A stretch of DNA of 64,000 nt from positions 355,676 through 419,675 of the forward strand of contig NZ_JAVRBG010000001.1 in the NCBI RefSeq assembly GCF_031845265.1, given 5' to 3'. Shown here piece after piece: positions 27,965 to 37,603 of this stretch. Position numbers and translations under genes: made by a program. Numbering within the stretch: position 1 is the first letter of the stretch; each line of letters begins with the position of its first letter. Below the pieces are notes generated by a model that ran no database searches, was not told where the DNA came from, and saw nothing but the letters and a program-made list of their open reading frames with translations. This DNA comes from Mesonia ostreae (lineage in GTDB: Bacteria > Bacteroidota > Bacteroidia > Flavobacteriales > Flavobacteriaceae).

Positions 27965-29011
27965 CTATTTAGACGACTTATTTGCTAACTGACCGCAAGC
28001 GGCGTCGATATCTTTTCCTCTAGACCTTCTTACCGTTACTGTTATTCCGTTTTTCTCTAACGCATCTTTGTATTGATCGGTAATCTTACTCTCGGCTTGC
28101 TGAAAGACACCATCATCTATGGGATTATACTCAATAATATTCACTTTACAAGGAATGGCTTGACAGAAGTCTATCAAGGCATCTATGTCTTTTTGCTGAT
28201 CATTAATGTCTTTCCAAATCAGGTATTCGTAGGTTACTTTCCTCCCAGTTTTCTCATACCAGTAAATTAAAGAGTCTTTTAAATCGCTTAAAGAAAACTT
28301 AGCATTAAAAGGCATTATTTGCGTACGCACTTCATCTATGGCAGAATGCAGCGAAACCGCAAGATGAAATTTCACTTCATCATCTGCTAACTTTTTGATC
28401 ATTTTAGGAACGCCAGAGGTAGAAACCGTAATTCGTTTAGGAGACATGCCCAAACCTTCTGGAGAAGTTATCTTATCTATGGATGCCAATACATTTTTAT
28501 AATTCATCAAAGGCTCTCCCATTCCCATATACACAATATTGGAAAGCGGCATATTATTATAAATTCTACTCTCCTTATCTATCGCCACCACTTGATCATA
28601 AATCTCATCGGGATTAAGATTACGCATACGTTTAAGCTTAGCGGTAGCGCAAAACTTACAGTCTAAGCTACAGCCTACTTGAGAAGATACACAAGCCGTA
28701 GTTCTAGAAAATGTAGGAATCAACACCGACTCTACCGTAAATCCATCATGTAATTTCACGGCGTTTTTAATGGTCCCATCACTACTGCGCTGCATCTCAT
28801 CTACCTCAATATGGTTGATCACGAAGTGCTGAGAAAGCATTTCTCGGGTTTCTTTAGAGAGGTTGGTCATATCATCAAAATGATGAGCTCCCTTACTCCA
28901 CAGCCACTCATAGACTTGAGTTCCCCTAAAAGATTGATCTCCAATAGAAACAAAAAATTCTCTTAGTTGCTCCTTCGTTAACGCGCGTATGTCTCTTTTT
29001 TTCTCTTTCAC
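27965..29011 (-). CDS. rlmN: Dual-specificity 23S rRNA A2503/tRNA A37 C2-methyltransferase RlmN
   Basis: Radical-SAM methyltransferase, 348 aa. Cluster motif CxxxCxxC at Cys114, Cys118 and Cys121; the GMGEPLMNY motif; and the C-terminal methyl-carrying Cys339 in DAACGQL. Start GTG at 29011, with a TACCTTTG -7 box ending four bases upstream, so the mRNA is probably leaderless. Confidence 0.95.
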   Translation of the reverse strand: MKEKKRDIRALTKEQLREFFVSIGDQSFRGTQVYEWLWSKGAHHFDDMTNLSKETREMLSQHFVINHIEVDEMQRSSDGTIKNAVKLHDGFTVESVLIPTFSRTTACVSSQVGCSLDCKFCATAKLKRMRNLNPDEIYDQVVAIDKESRIYNNMPLSNIVYMGMGEPLMNYKNVLASIDKITSPEGLGMSPKRITVSTSGVPKMIKKLADDEVKFHLAVSLHSAIDEVRTQIMPFNAKFSLSDLKDSLIYWYEKTGRKVTYEYLIWKDINDQQKDIDALIDFCQAIPCKVNIIEYNPIDDGVFQQAESKITDQYKDALEKNGITVTVRRSRGKDIDAACGQLANKSSK

Positions 29012-29015
29012 TTGG

Positions 29016-29023
29016 CAAAGGTA
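29016..29023 (-). promoter_or_regulatory. -7 box TACCTTTG abutting rlmN
   Basis: Exact TAnnTTTG match on the minus strand, four bases before the GTG start codon. No -33 TTTG is visible at the expected distance. Confidence 0.5.
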
Positions 29024-29049
29024 ATTGTTTTCTATGAGATGGCATTAGG

Positions 29050-29145
29050 GATTGCAGCGGCATCCTTTTTTTGTGCTCGTGAGCGCTGAACTTCACAAAA
29101 AAAGATATAGCGGAAAGCCCGACCCGCAGGGAAATGCACAAAAAA
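29050..29145. repeat. Intergenic hairpin element between queA and rlmN
   Basis: ATCCTTTTTTTGTG (about 29069-29082) can pair with CACAAAAAAAGAT (about 29095-29107) around a loop containing GTGAGCGCTGAA. A further CACAAAAAAAG lies after AGCCCGACCCGCAGGG. With T and A tracts it could end queA transcription; the AGCCCGACCCG word looks like a dispersed flavobacterial repeat. Confidence 0.5.
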
Positions 29146-29192
29146 AGCCACACTAATTAAAGTGCAGCTTTTCTATTCTTATAAAAAATGTT

Positions 29193-30248
29193 TTATATAA
29201 TTAGCATGGCATCCCCATAGCTGTAAAATTTATACTTTTCTTTGATTGCTTCTTCATAAGCACGTTCCATTAAATCGTGACCTGCAAAGGCAGAAACCAT
29301 CATTAACAAGGTAGATTTTGGCGTATGGAAGTTGGTAATCATACAATTGGCGATACTAAAGTCATACGGAGGGAAGATAAACTTGTTGGTCCATCCTCTA
29401 TACTCATTTAAGGTTCCCATAGAAGAAACTGGAGTTTCTATAGCTCGCATAACTGTAGTTCCTACAGCACAAATTCTTCTCTTTTCGCTAATAGCTTTAT
29501 TGATGGTAGTCACCGCAGGCGTTTGAATCTCTGCTTCTTCACTGTCCATTTTATGCTTAGAAAGATCTTCTACCTCTACTGGATTAAAAGTTCCTAATCC
29601 TACGTGCAAAGTAACTTCTGCAAAGTTTACTCCTTTAATTTCTAAACGTTTTAATAAGTGCTTAGAAAAATGAAGTCCAGCTGTTGGCGCCGCAACTGCT
29701 CCTTCCGTTTTTGCATAAATAGTTTGGTAACGGTCTGCATCTTCTGGCTCTACCGCTCGTTTAATATATTTAGGAAGTGGTGTCTCTCCTAATTCTCCCA
29801 ATTTTTTTCTAAATTCCTCGTAAGAACCGTCATATAAAAAACGAAGCGTTCTTCCTCTAGAAGTGGTATTATCAATCACTTCGGCAACTAGACTTTCGTC
29901 TTCTCCAAAGTACAATTTATTACCTATTCTTATTTTTCGAGCAGGATCTACCAACACATCCCATAGGCGTGTTTCTGGGTTGAGTTCTCTCAATAAGAAA
30001 ACTTCGATTCTCGCTCCTGTTTTTTCTTTATTTCCAAAAAGTCTTGCTGGGAATACTTTTGTGTTATTCAACACCATCACATCTTCTGGCTCAAAATATT
30101 CGATAAGATCCTTGAACATTTTATGCTCAATGGTATTTTCTTTTCTGTTTACTACCATCAAACGAGCTTCGTCGCGATGCTCTGATGGATATTCAGCTAA
30201 AAGTTGATCTGGCAGTTCAAAACTGAACTGTGAAAGTTTCATTCCCAT
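29193..30248 (-). CDS. queA: S-adenosylmethionine:tRNA ribosyltransferase-isomerase QueA
   Basis: Transfers and isomerises the ribosyl group of SAM onto preQ1 tRNA to give epoxyqueuosine. 351 aa with LSQFSFELPDQLLAEYP at the N-terminus, and the family motifs AAPTAGLHF and HVGLGTFNPVEVE. Two starts are possible, ATG at 30248 or 30242. It has its own promoter upstream. Confidence 0.96.
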   Translation of the reverse strand: MGMKLSQFSFELPDQLLAEYPSEHRDEARLMVVNRKENTIEHKMFKDLIEYFEPEDVMVLNNTKVFPARLFGNKEKTGARIEVFLLRELNPETRLWDVLVDPARKIRIGNKLYFGEDESLVAEVIDNTTSRGRTLRFLYDGSYEEFRKKLGELGETPLPKYIKRAVEPEDADRYQTIYAKTEGAVAAPTAGLHFSKHLLKRLEIKGVNFAEVTLHVGLGTFNPVEVEDLSKHKMDSEEAEIQTPAVTTINKAISEKRRICAVGTTVMRAIETPVSSMGTLNEYRGWTNKFIFPPYDFSIANCMITNFHTPKSTLLMMVSAFAGHDLMERAYEEAIKEKYKFYSYGDAMLII

Positions 30249-30267
30249 ACTTTATTTTTTAGAATCG

Positions 30268-30299
30268 CAAATATACAACCTCAAGATAGGCCTTGTCAA
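30268..30299 (-). promoter_or_regulatory. Promoter of queA (TTG-N21-TATATTTG)
   Basis: On the minus strand, TTG (30299-30297, in TTGACA) is followed after 21 bases by TATATTTG (30275-30268). Spacing and both boxes fit the Bacteroidota sigma-A consensus. The leader to the ATG is about 20 bases. Confidence 0.6.
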
Positions 30300-30428
30300 G
30301 TAAATAGGTCTTTATTTTTAGAATATTGTGCTTTCGCCTTATATGATCGTACTAAGACGGACTTTATACTCCCCAGAAATACGCTTTACCTTATTTTTAA
30401 AAGGTTTCACACAGATGTTTTTTTCGCT

Positions 30429-31649
30429 TTACGGATTTGTTACCGAGATAATTTGAAGCTTTTTTAAACATTCCCAAAAATTGGGAAAAGACTTGCTCAC
30501 CACTTCGGCGTCTTCAATAATGATTGGCGCTTTTAAAGCTAAGGGAGCAAATGCCATTGCCATACGATGGTCTTGATACGTGGCAATCTTCACGTCTTCT
30601 AGAATAAAGCTACTTTTTTCTAAACTAAGGCTATCCTCGGTAACATTCACATTTGCCCCCAATTTTTGAAGTTCTTTTTGCAGAGCTAGAAGTCGATCGG
30701 TTTCTTTAATTTTTAAAGTGTGTAAGCCGCTTAATTTACAAGCAATTCCTAATCCGAAGCAAGTCACCGCAATGGTTTGAGCCAAATCTGGAGTTGCGTT
30801 TAAATCTAGCTCTAATAACGATATAGCTTGGCCTTTCTTTGAGATGAGGATTGAATCTTCTTTAAATTTAGTTTCAACTCCCAATTGCTTATATATTTCT
30901 ATCATCGCAGCATCTCCCTGTAAACTTTGCTCATGATAAACAGAAAGCTCTATTTCTGCGGAAGCGGATAAAGCCACCAAACTATAAAAATAAGAAGCCG
31001 AACTCCAATCTGATTCTACAGCAATTGTTTTCGCTTGAATTTTGGAAGGAAAAATTTGAATGCTTTGGTCTTTAAATTCTGTTTTAACGCCTACTTTTTC
31101 TAACAACTGAAGCGTCATTTGCAAGTAAGGCGCCGAAGTTATTTTTCCTTCTAAGTGAATTTTCAGTCCGTTTTCCAGACTGCTTCCCAACAACATCAAA
31201 GCAGAAATATATTGACTACTGATGTTTGCAGAAATCTTCACTTCATTCTTCTCAATTTTACACCCTTTAATTTGTAGCGGAGGAAAGCCTTCTTTTTCTA
31301 GATACTGAATATTGGCTCCCAATGTTCTTAAAGCGTCCACTAAAGGCCGAATGGGTCTTTGTTTCATTCGCTTACTGCCGGTTAAAACCACTTCCCTCCC
31401 AGGCTGGCCAGCGTAATAGGCGGTTAAAAACCTCATGGCAGTTCCTGCGTGATGAATGTCGATCGTTTTATCTGAAGACTGCAATGCTTTTTGCAGCACC
31501 AACGTATCATCGCTATTGGATAGGTTTTCAATTATAATCCCGTTCTCAAAAGCTTGCAAAATCAATAATCGGTTCGATTCACTTTTAGAACCGCCAATGA
31601 CTAGCTGACCTTTTAAATGCTGGGATTTTGCGCGCAGTAAAAGTTCCAT
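30429..31649 (-). CDS. aroA: 3-phosphoshikimate 1-carboxyvinyltransferase (EPSP synthase)
   Basis: Sixth shikimate-pathway enzyme, 406 aa. Substrate-binding SKSESNRLLIL near residues 21-31, AGTAMRFLTAYYAG, KETDRLLAL and the terminal DHRMAMAFAP are intact. It lies in a minus-strand run that begins with a DAHP synthase/chorismate mutase at 41606, so two enzymes of the same pathway may share one transcript. Confidence 0.95.
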   Translation of the reverse strand: MELLLRAKSQHLKGQLVIGGSKSESNRLLILQAFENGIIIENLSNSDDTLVLQKALQSSDKTIDIHHAGTAMRFLTAYYAGQPGREVVLTGSKRMKQRPIRPLVDALRTLGANIQYLEKEGFPPLQIKGCKIEKNEVKISANISSQYISALMLLGSSLENGLKIHLEGKITSAPYLQMTLQLLEKVGVKTEFKDQSIQIFPSKIQAKTIAVESDWSSASYFYSLVALSASAEIELSVYHEQSLQGDAAMIEIYKQLGVETKFKEDSILISKKGQAISLLELDLNATPDLAQTIAVTCFGLGIACKLSGLHTLKIKETDRLLALQKELQKLGANVNVTEDSLSLEKSSFILEDVKIATYQDHRMAMAFAPLALKAPIIIEDAEVVSKSFPNFWECLKKLQIISVTNP

Positions 31650-31650
31650 T

Positions 31651-31917
31651 TTAAGCGTTTCTTTTCTCTTCTTCCTTTAGTTTACTTTTAAACTTAAAAT
31701 AAGTCATAATAAAGCCATATAAAAAACCACCAATGACATTGGCTAAAATAAAACGAAGTAGGTAGGGCGGTTTCAGATTTCCTTCTACAAAAGCACTCGT
31801 GTCAAAACCATAAGAAAAGCCTAAATTGATAATGTTATAAATGATAATAAATAGGATAGCCAGCATACCTACCGATTTCCAAAACGTGGGCATTTTTGTA
31901 ATTTTTTTAAAACTCAT
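31651..31917 (-). CDS. Small two-span membrane protein of unknown function
   Basis: 88 aa from the ATG at 31917, which starts right after the upstream gene. Two hydrophobic segments: SVGMLAILFIIIYNIINLGF (about 13-32) and LLRFILANVIGGFLYGFIMT (about 53-72), then a basic C-terminus. No family recognised. Sits one base upstream of aroA in the same run. Confidence 0.75.
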   Translation of the reverse strand: MSFKKITKMPTFWKSVGMLAILFIIIYNIINLGFSYGFDTSAFVEGNLKPPYLLRFILANVIGGFLYGFIMTYFKFKSKLKEEEKRNA

Positions 31918-31918
31918 C

Positions 31919-32245
31919 TTATTGTAATTTTTTATTTTGGTGATGACGATCGTGATCACGCTTTGTTTTTATATCTAATTTCTTGTCGAATGCTGCTTGC
32001 AAGTCGATTCCTGTTTGGTTAGCCAAACATAATACCACAAAGACAACATCGGCTAATTCTTCGCCTAAATCTTTTTCTTTATCGCTTTCCTTTTCACTTT
32101 GCTCTCCATAACGTCTAGCGATAATTCGAGCCACTTCTCCCACCTCTTCGGTAAGTTGTGCCATATTGGTAAGTTCGTTAAAATAACGTACGCCGTGTTC
32201 TTGTATCCAGGCATCTACCGCTTTTTGTGCGTCTTGAATGTTCAT
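31919..32245 (-). CDS. MazG-like nucleotide pyrophosphohydrolase
   Basis: 108-aa all-alpha NTP pyrophosphatase. The metal-binding pattern EEVGE (in AQLTEEVGEVARII) and the later GEELADVVFVVL with E and D spaced as in MazG are present. Likely cleans non-canonical nucleotides from the pool. Neighbours dtd and rsgA suggest a housekeeping quality-control set. Confidence 0.88.
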   Translation of the reverse strand: MNIQDAQKAVDAWIQEHGVRYFNELTNMAQLTEEVGEVARIIARRYGEQSEKESDKEKDLGEELADVVFVVLCLANQTGIDLQAAFDKKLDIKTKRDHDRHHQNKKLQ

Positions 32246-32248
32246 TAG

Positions 32249-34210
32249 TTATATTTTTGTTAGCACTATTTGTTCTTGCTCTTTTGCTGTCATTTGCTTA
32301 TAAAATTCTCGTAAAAAATTATATTGATCTGCATCAATCTCACTGTCCTGCATTTTAAAATTGACATTGAGTCTTAGGTATTGTCCAGAACCCGCCAAAG
32401 AATATTCATAACTCCCAGTGCTTGCCGCAAAAGCTATGCGAATAGGCTCTGGCACACTTTCTACTTTATATCCTTCTGGAATCTTAATATTCACTACAAG
32501 CTGATCGTTAAAAGGGTAAATGAAATCTACAGGATAGATTCTTTCTTTAGATTTAAATGGGTTTTTCTTAGAGCTTAGAAACAATAACGGGTTTAAGAAA
32601 ATTTTATTTCCTACCGCATCAAAGCTATTTTCTACTGTAAAATTATAGCTCTCAGAAAGTTCTTCATCAGATTCTAAGTTTTCAATCTTAAAGTTTTCTA
32701 TGAGCATATTTCTTTGCTCTGATTCTTTTTCCTGAATGTATTTTTCTTGAGAAGTGCTAGAATACTCCTTTCTTAATAAGTAAGCATAATGATTATCTAA
32801 GGTTTCTTTCACCTTGCCTCTTGCTTCCCCATTTTCATCTAACTCTACATTTATGAATTGTATTTTATTCGCTATAGGAGGCTGTTGTATATTTATTAAC
32901 CCCCATTTTTTATTGTCATTATCCATAAAAACTCCGTTCCAATTGTAGGTTCTAATGGGCATCACATTAGGTTGACTAAATTTATCTGTAGCGTCTAAAA
33001 CGTAACCTGTATCATCTAACAGAACGTGAGCAATTACATAATTAAGCCTATCTACGGTAGGGTAAAAAGGTTTCAAGTTTCCTCTTGTACTTATAACAAC
33101 GGGATTAGCTTCAAAGCCGGCGTAACGAAGCATACTTGTTAAAGTAAGATTGATATCTGCTACATTCCCTTCTTTTTCTAATAGCGCATCTTTCATCCCT
33201 TTATCAAAATACTTACCAGAGTAATTATTCCAAGCAATGTTCTCTTTCACAAATTTGAAAATCATTTTCATTCGTTGTAAAGAATCTGTCGTGGCAGATT
33301 TTATCGCATCAATATCATCCTTAAAGTGTCTTACTCGGTTAATATCTGATTTATAATCATCTGAAAAAGAAATTGTTGCGGCAACATCATTCCAAGATTT
33401 TGCATATTTCTTCTGACTTCCATCTCTATACTTCATAGACACCAACTCGAACAAAATACCAGATTTGTAGTTATTGATATTTCCTACATATTTCTCATCC
33501 TTAAGTGGAGGAACGTCTTCTGCAGAATACTTATAAACATCTACCTTTCCGTTTATTCTAAAGTCTTTTTTTTTCTTATATTCATAATTAGGCTGAATAC
33601 TTCCCTTTGGGATTTGATTAAAGACAAAATAGGTAGGGGTTCTAATTTCGGCAGTAACTTTCTTTGCAGGAACATCAAACTGAAACTCAAACTCATCTAT
33701 CTCCCAAAATATAGGAGATACTATTTTATATGAAATTTCAGTAATACTTCCTTTATTTATTTGAGGTTGTGTAAAAACTACTTGATCGTAATATTTATTT
33801 TTTTCTGTTTCGAAGATTTGACTCTTTTCTAATTCAGATTTAATAATTTCATCACCTATGAGATTGTACGTAATGCCTTCTATATTATACACTTTTTCTC
33901 TTAATCCCCCCTCTTGGTAAAGATTCATATTTGTGGTGGCATAATTTAAATCCGTGTCTCTAGTGTTGTAAAATTTTACCTTTTTGTAAACTTTTGTAAT
34001 TAGGTTTACAGAGTGGGCTCTTACATCAAAATATACATCTTTATGAAACTCTAAGATTTCTACTCCTGCAGTTGAGTCTATAGTACTTTCTGTTTTCTCA
34101 AGATCATTCTTGGTTATTTCAGTAAAATTAAATTTTTGAGCTTGCGCGAATTGTAAGCTAAAAAAAAATATTAAAGTGAGATTAAGTACGCTTAGTTTAA
34201 TTGATGTCAT
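32249..34210 (-). CDS. DUF3857/transglutaminase-like protein, catalytic residues replaced
   Basis: 653 aa, exported (signal peptide ending AQAQ). N-terminal DUF3857-type beta domain, then a transglutaminase-like core (about 300-410), then a DUF2569/3858-like C-terminal region. Where its neighbour has GDCKGL, this protein has GNVADI (Val350 at the Cys position), and Tyr391 stands where the catalytic His is expected; Asp407 remains. So it is probably a non-catalytic paralogue. Eight bases after the related gene at 34219. Confidence 0.85.
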   Translation of the reverse strand: MTSIKLSVLNLTLIFFFSLQFAQAQKFNFTEITKNDLEKTESTIDSTAGVEILEFHKDVYFDVRAHSVNLITKVYKKVKFYNTRDTDLNYATTNMNLYQEGGLREKVYNIEGITYNLIGDEIIKSELEKSQIFETEKNKYYDQVVFTQPQINKGSITEISYKIVSPIFWEIDEFEFQFDVPAKKVTAEIRTPTYFVFNQIPKGSIQPNYEYKKKKDFRINGKVDVYKYSAEDVPPLKDEKYVGNINNYKSGILFELVSMKYRDGSQKKYAKSWNDVAATISFSDDYKSDINRVRHFKDDIDAIKSATTDSLQRMKMIFKFVKENIAWNNYSGKYFDKGMKDALLEKEGNVADINLTLTSMLRYAGFEANPVVISTRGNLKPFYPTVDRLNYVIAHVLLDDTGYVLDATDKFSQPNVMPIRTYNWNGVFMDNDNKKWGLINIQQPPIANKIQFINVELDENGEARGKVKETLDNHYAYLLRKEYSSTSQEKYIQEKESEQRNMLIENFKIENLESDEELSESYNFTVENSFDAVGNKIFLNPLLFLSSKKNPFKSKERIYPVDFIYPFNDQLVVNIKIPEGYKVESVPEPIRIAFAASTGSYEYSLAGSGQYLRLNVNFKMQDSEIDADQYNFLREFYKQMTAKEQEQIVLTKI

Positions 34211-34218
34211 TTGGTAAT

Positions 34219-36114
34219 TTATAATTTTATAATAGATATTTTAGAGTTTTCTGCTAAAGCTATTCTTTTTCGAAAATCTCTATATTCTAGATAATTATCT
34301 TTTGAATATAGCCCTTCCTTAATTAATATTTTTCGATGAAATATAACAAAGTCCTCATCTCGTGTAATCTCTAAATGATAAGTTCCAAAAGGAGATTTAA
34401 AATTTTGACATTCTGAGAATGCTTCAATCGTATATGCAGTAGGAATTTTAATCCTTACTGTATCAATCAATGCGTAACCCCTTAAGATTTGAAACGGATT
34501 CTCTCTTTGCCTTACTCTTGGAGGCACATAAGAGGCTCTGTTATTAATATTAGGAGAAAAAATAATTCTTTTCCCTAGCTTCTTTCCAAATTTATTTCCT
34601 TTTAGTTTTACTTCTTCATAAAGAAAAAGAGAGTCTTTATGGTTGGTCACTTTATGACTTACCACTTCATAATCAGAAATTAAATTCCATCGTTTCTTAT
34701 CTTTCTTTTCCAATTCATAAGCAGGCATAAATGCGTTGGCTAATCTTTTTTCGTAGTGTATTCCCTTAGATATTATTTCATTGCTTAAATTAAAAGAATT
34801 GTCCTCATTTAAGGTAAGGATCGATGTAGATTGCGTTAAATTCTCTTCGTTTAAATAACTCTTTGTTCTTTTTAATTCTCCCCCATTTGGAGTCATCACC
34901 AAAACCTTACGATCATCTGTAAAACTGCCTAAAAAGCCAAAAGGAGCGGTATTGCTCGTACAATCTACCCAATAATCTTTCTCATCAATAGGTATATTTA
35001 AAATCACATGATCTCCTTGATTGATGGAACTAAAATCATCCTCGAAGTCTACTTTATTCCTTCCAGACTCCACGTGAGAATAATAAGAAGGTACGCCTAC
35101 CACGTCTAACAAAGCTTTGGTGTAGTTCGTGAGCCCTTTGCAATCTCCATATTTCATTCGGTCTACTTCTGCGGCATCAATAGGTTGTATTCCTCCAATC
35201 CCAACTTGCACACTAATATATCTAGTATTATTCTGAACATATTCATATACCAATTTTGCTTTTTCTAAGGGACTTTCTGCAGCTTCTGTAATTGATTTGA
35301 TTTTATTTATAGTAGCTGAGTTTAAATTATTTTTTTCAGAAAGAATCTTATCATGCATCCAAGTTCCTAATTCACTCCAATTATTTGCTTTGCCTTCATA
35401 ATCATACCATTTAAACTCTTTAGGAGCTAACAAAACAACAGGACTAATGTTGGTTATCGAAGGAGACATCACTTCATGCTTTATAGGCGCTAAATCTTTG
35501 ACGTTAAACAAAATCCCATCTGGATATTGCTTAAACTTCACCGCACTCTCTCCATCATTCTTAATTTTATAATTTACTGGACGCTCACCTTCTTCATATC
35601 CCACATAAAGCTCTGCATAATTCACCTTCGTATTATAGTTTTTCATAAAAGTAAAACGCGGCAAGAAAGCGGTATTGGTATTTTCTGTTTGGTAAGAAAA
35701 ATCTATCGTGTAAGGATATGAGTTCGAAGAATAATTTAAATACTTCACCCTACTATCTGAATATAATGTCCCTCCGCTTACGGCAGATATATCATTAAAA
35801 TCTCTTTTTTTTACTTTTTTAATAAGCTCACCCTGTGCATCATAGATTAAAGCCTCTATATTCTTTATTTTAATATCCTTATTATAATGAACATAAGTAT
35901 TCACAGCATCTTCACCTTTAGAATCTAATACTTTGATAACAAGACGATAATCTGTTTGTATTTCACTTTTATCAAATTGAATACTCAGAGATTCCTTCTC
36001 TACAATAGCACTTAATTGAGTAGTGTTTTCTTCATGAATTTCTATAGATTGAACTTGTGAAAAAGACTCATAAAAATTTAAAAAGAATAAAATTGTCAAC
36101 GTAAAAATTCTCAT
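34219..36114 (-). CDS. DUF3857 domain transglutaminase-like protein
   Basis: 631 aa with an N-terminal signal peptide (MRIFTLTILFFLNFYESFSQ). DUF3857-type N-terminal domain, then a papain/transglutaminase core with an apparently complete triad: Cys325 in YGDCKGLTN, His369 in GDHVILN and Asp384 in WVDCT. Probably periplasmic; substrate unknown. Tandem with the related but catalytically defective gene at 32249. Confidence 0.87.
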   Translation of the reverse strand: MRIFTLTILFFLNFYESFSQVQSIEIHEENTTQLSAIVEKESLSIQFDKSEIQTDYRLVIKVLDSKGEDAVNTYVHYNKDIKIKNIEALIYDAQGELIKKVKKRDFNDISAVSGGTLYSDSRVKYLNYSSNSYPYTIDFSYQTENTNTAFLPRFTFMKNYNTKVNYAELYVGYEEGERPVNYKIKNDGESAVKFKQYPDGILFNVKDLAPIKHEVMSPSITNISPVVLLAPKEFKWYDYEGKANNWSELGTWMHDKILSEKNNLNSATINKIKSITEAAESPLEKAKLVYEYVQNNTRYISVQVGIGGIQPIDAAEVDRMKYGDCKGLTNYTKALLDVVGVPSYYSHVESGRNKVDFEDDFSSINQGDHVILNIPIDEKDYWVDCTSNTAPFGFLGSFTDDRKVLVMTPNGGELKRTKSYLNEENLTQSTSILTLNEDNSFNLSNEIISKGIHYEKRLANAFMPAYELEKKDKKRWNLISDYEVVSHKVTNHKDSLFLYEEVKLKGNKFGKKLGKRIIFSPNINNRASYVPPRVRQRENPFQILRGYALIDTVRIKIPTAYTIEAFSECQNFKSPFGTYHLEITRDEDFVIFHRKILIKEGLYSKDNYLEYRDFRKRIALAENSKISIIKL

Positions 36115-36144
36115 AGGCTAAAAGCTTGAAACCGAATATGAAAT

Positions 36145-36597
36145 TTATTCTTTAATTTTTGAATCTATACTAATGGTTACAGGACCATCATTGACGAGTT
36201 GCACTTGCATATCGGCTCCAAACTCACCTTTTTTTATAGGTTTTCCTAACTGAATTTCCATTTCTTTTATAAAATCTTCATACAACGGAATGGCAACTTC
36301 TGGTTTAGCTGCTTTGATAAAACTAGGTCGGTTTCCTTTTTTAACACTCGCGTGCAAAGTAAACTGACTTACCACTAGAACTTCTCCATCCACATCTTTT
36401 ACCGAAAGATTCATAGCTTTATTTCCATCATAAAAAACTCTCATATTACTAATCTTTCTACAAAGCCAAGCGATGTCTTCTTGAGTATCTGCCTCTTCAA
36501 TCCCCATTAAAATCAACAAACCATGATTGATTTTACTCACTCTCTTTTTCTCTATTTCTACGGAAGCTTCACTTACGCGTTGTAGGATTACTCTCAT
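36145..36597 (-). CDS. dtd: D-aminoacyl-tRNA deacylase
   Basis: Removes D-amino acids mischarged to tRNA. 150 aa with the two family motifs SQFTLHA and the cross-subunit GPVT (in NDGPVTISID). N-terminus MRVILQRVSEASVEI is typical. The ATG overlaps the rsgA stop by four bases. Confidence 0.96.
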   Translation of the reverse strand: MRVILQRVSEASVEIEKKRVSKINHGLLILMGIEEADTQEDIAWLCRKISNMRVFYDGNKAMNLSVKDVDGEVLVVSQFTLHASVKKGNRPSFIKAAKPEVAIPLYEDFIKEMEIQLGKPIKKGEFGADMQVQLVNDGPVTISIDSKIKE

Positions 36598-37544
36598 TTT
36601 TTAGGATATATATCGGTTCTATAATGTTCATCTTCTCCTTCTAAAATTTGAAGGTAAGATTTATAGCGAGACCAAAAAAGTTCTTCTTGCTCTAGTGCTT
36701 CCTTAATGGCGCATTTAGGTTCTTCTATATGCATGCAGTTGTTAAATTTACAAAACTGCTTTAAAGCAAAAAATTCTGGAAAGTAGTCTCCCAATTCATC
36801 TTTTTCAATTTCTACCACGCCAAAACCTTTAATACCTGGAGTGTCAATAATCTTAGCTCCCATGGTTAAATCAAACATTTCGGCAAAAGTGGTGGTATGC
36901 TGACCTTGCATATGCTGACTAGAAATTTGAGCTGTTTTTAAATCTAAAGTCGGTTCTATTTTATTGATGAGAGTGGTTTTTCCTACGCCGCTATGTCCAG
37001 AAAATAGACAGGTTTTCCCAAGCATCATTTCTTTTAACTGATCTATATTTTTTCCCGTCTTCGCGGAAATTCCTAAGCAAGTATAACCTATTTCACGATA
37101 CATGGCTGCCAGGTAACGAATTTCATCTTTTTCTTCTTCTGTATAAGAATCAATTTTATTAAAAAGTAACACGGCTTTGATGCCATAAGCTTCTGCTGTC
37201 ACTAAAAACCGATCTATAAATGTGGTGAAGGTTGGCGGGTTATTTAAAGTAACTATTAAAAAAGCAACATCTATATTAGCAGCGATGATATGCGTTTGCT
37301 TAGATAAATTAACCGATTTACGAATAATGTAATTATCACGTTCTTCTATCTCTTTAATGACTCCCGTCACTTCATCGGCTTTATCATCAATATCAAAATG
37401 TACTATATCGCCTACAGAAACGGGATTGGTACTTTTAATTCCTTGAATACGAAACTTCCCCTTGATCCTACAATTGTAAGCCTTGCCATCTTCAGTTTTT
37501 ACTAAATACCAACTCCCAGTTGATTTGTATACGGTTCCTTTCAT
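36594..37544 (-). CDS. rsgA: Ribosome small-subunit-dependent GTPase RsgA
   Basis: Late 30S assembly GTPase, 316 aa. N-terminal OB fold (GTVYKSTGSWYLV), circularly permuted GTPase with G4 NKID before G1 GHSGVGKTT and G3 DTPGIKGFG, and a C-terminal zinc site of the pattern C-N-N-C-M-H ... C. Coupled to dtd. Confidence 0.96.
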   Translation of the reverse strand: MKGTVYKSTGSWYLVKTEDGKAYNCRIKGKFRIQGIKSTNPVSVGDIVHFDIDDKADEVTGVIKEIEERDNYIIRKSVNLSKQTHIIAANIDVAFLIVTLNNPPTFTTFIDRFLVTAEAYGIKAVLLFNKIDSYTEEEKDEIRYLAAMYREIGYTCLGISAKTGKNIDQLKEMMLGKTCLFSGHSGVGKTTLINKIEPTLDLKTAQISSQHMQGQHTTTFAEMFDLTMGAKIIDTPGIKGFGVVEIEKDELGDYFPEFFALKQFCKFNNCMHIEEPKCAIKEALEQEELFWSRYKSYLQILEGEDEHYRTDIYPKK

Positions 37545-37603
37545 CTTACAAAAATGAAACTAACTTCTTATATAACATAAAGTTTTTGATAAAATCTTAA
37601 GTT

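Noticed and set aside
28926..29153. 75-codon open frame overlapping the rlmN start
   Set aside because: It overlaps the rlmN N-terminus and the hairpin repeat and has no plausible composition or ribosome site.
32249..34210. Active transglutaminase
   Set aside because: Cys and His positions hold Val350 and Tyr391, so I call it non-catalytic.
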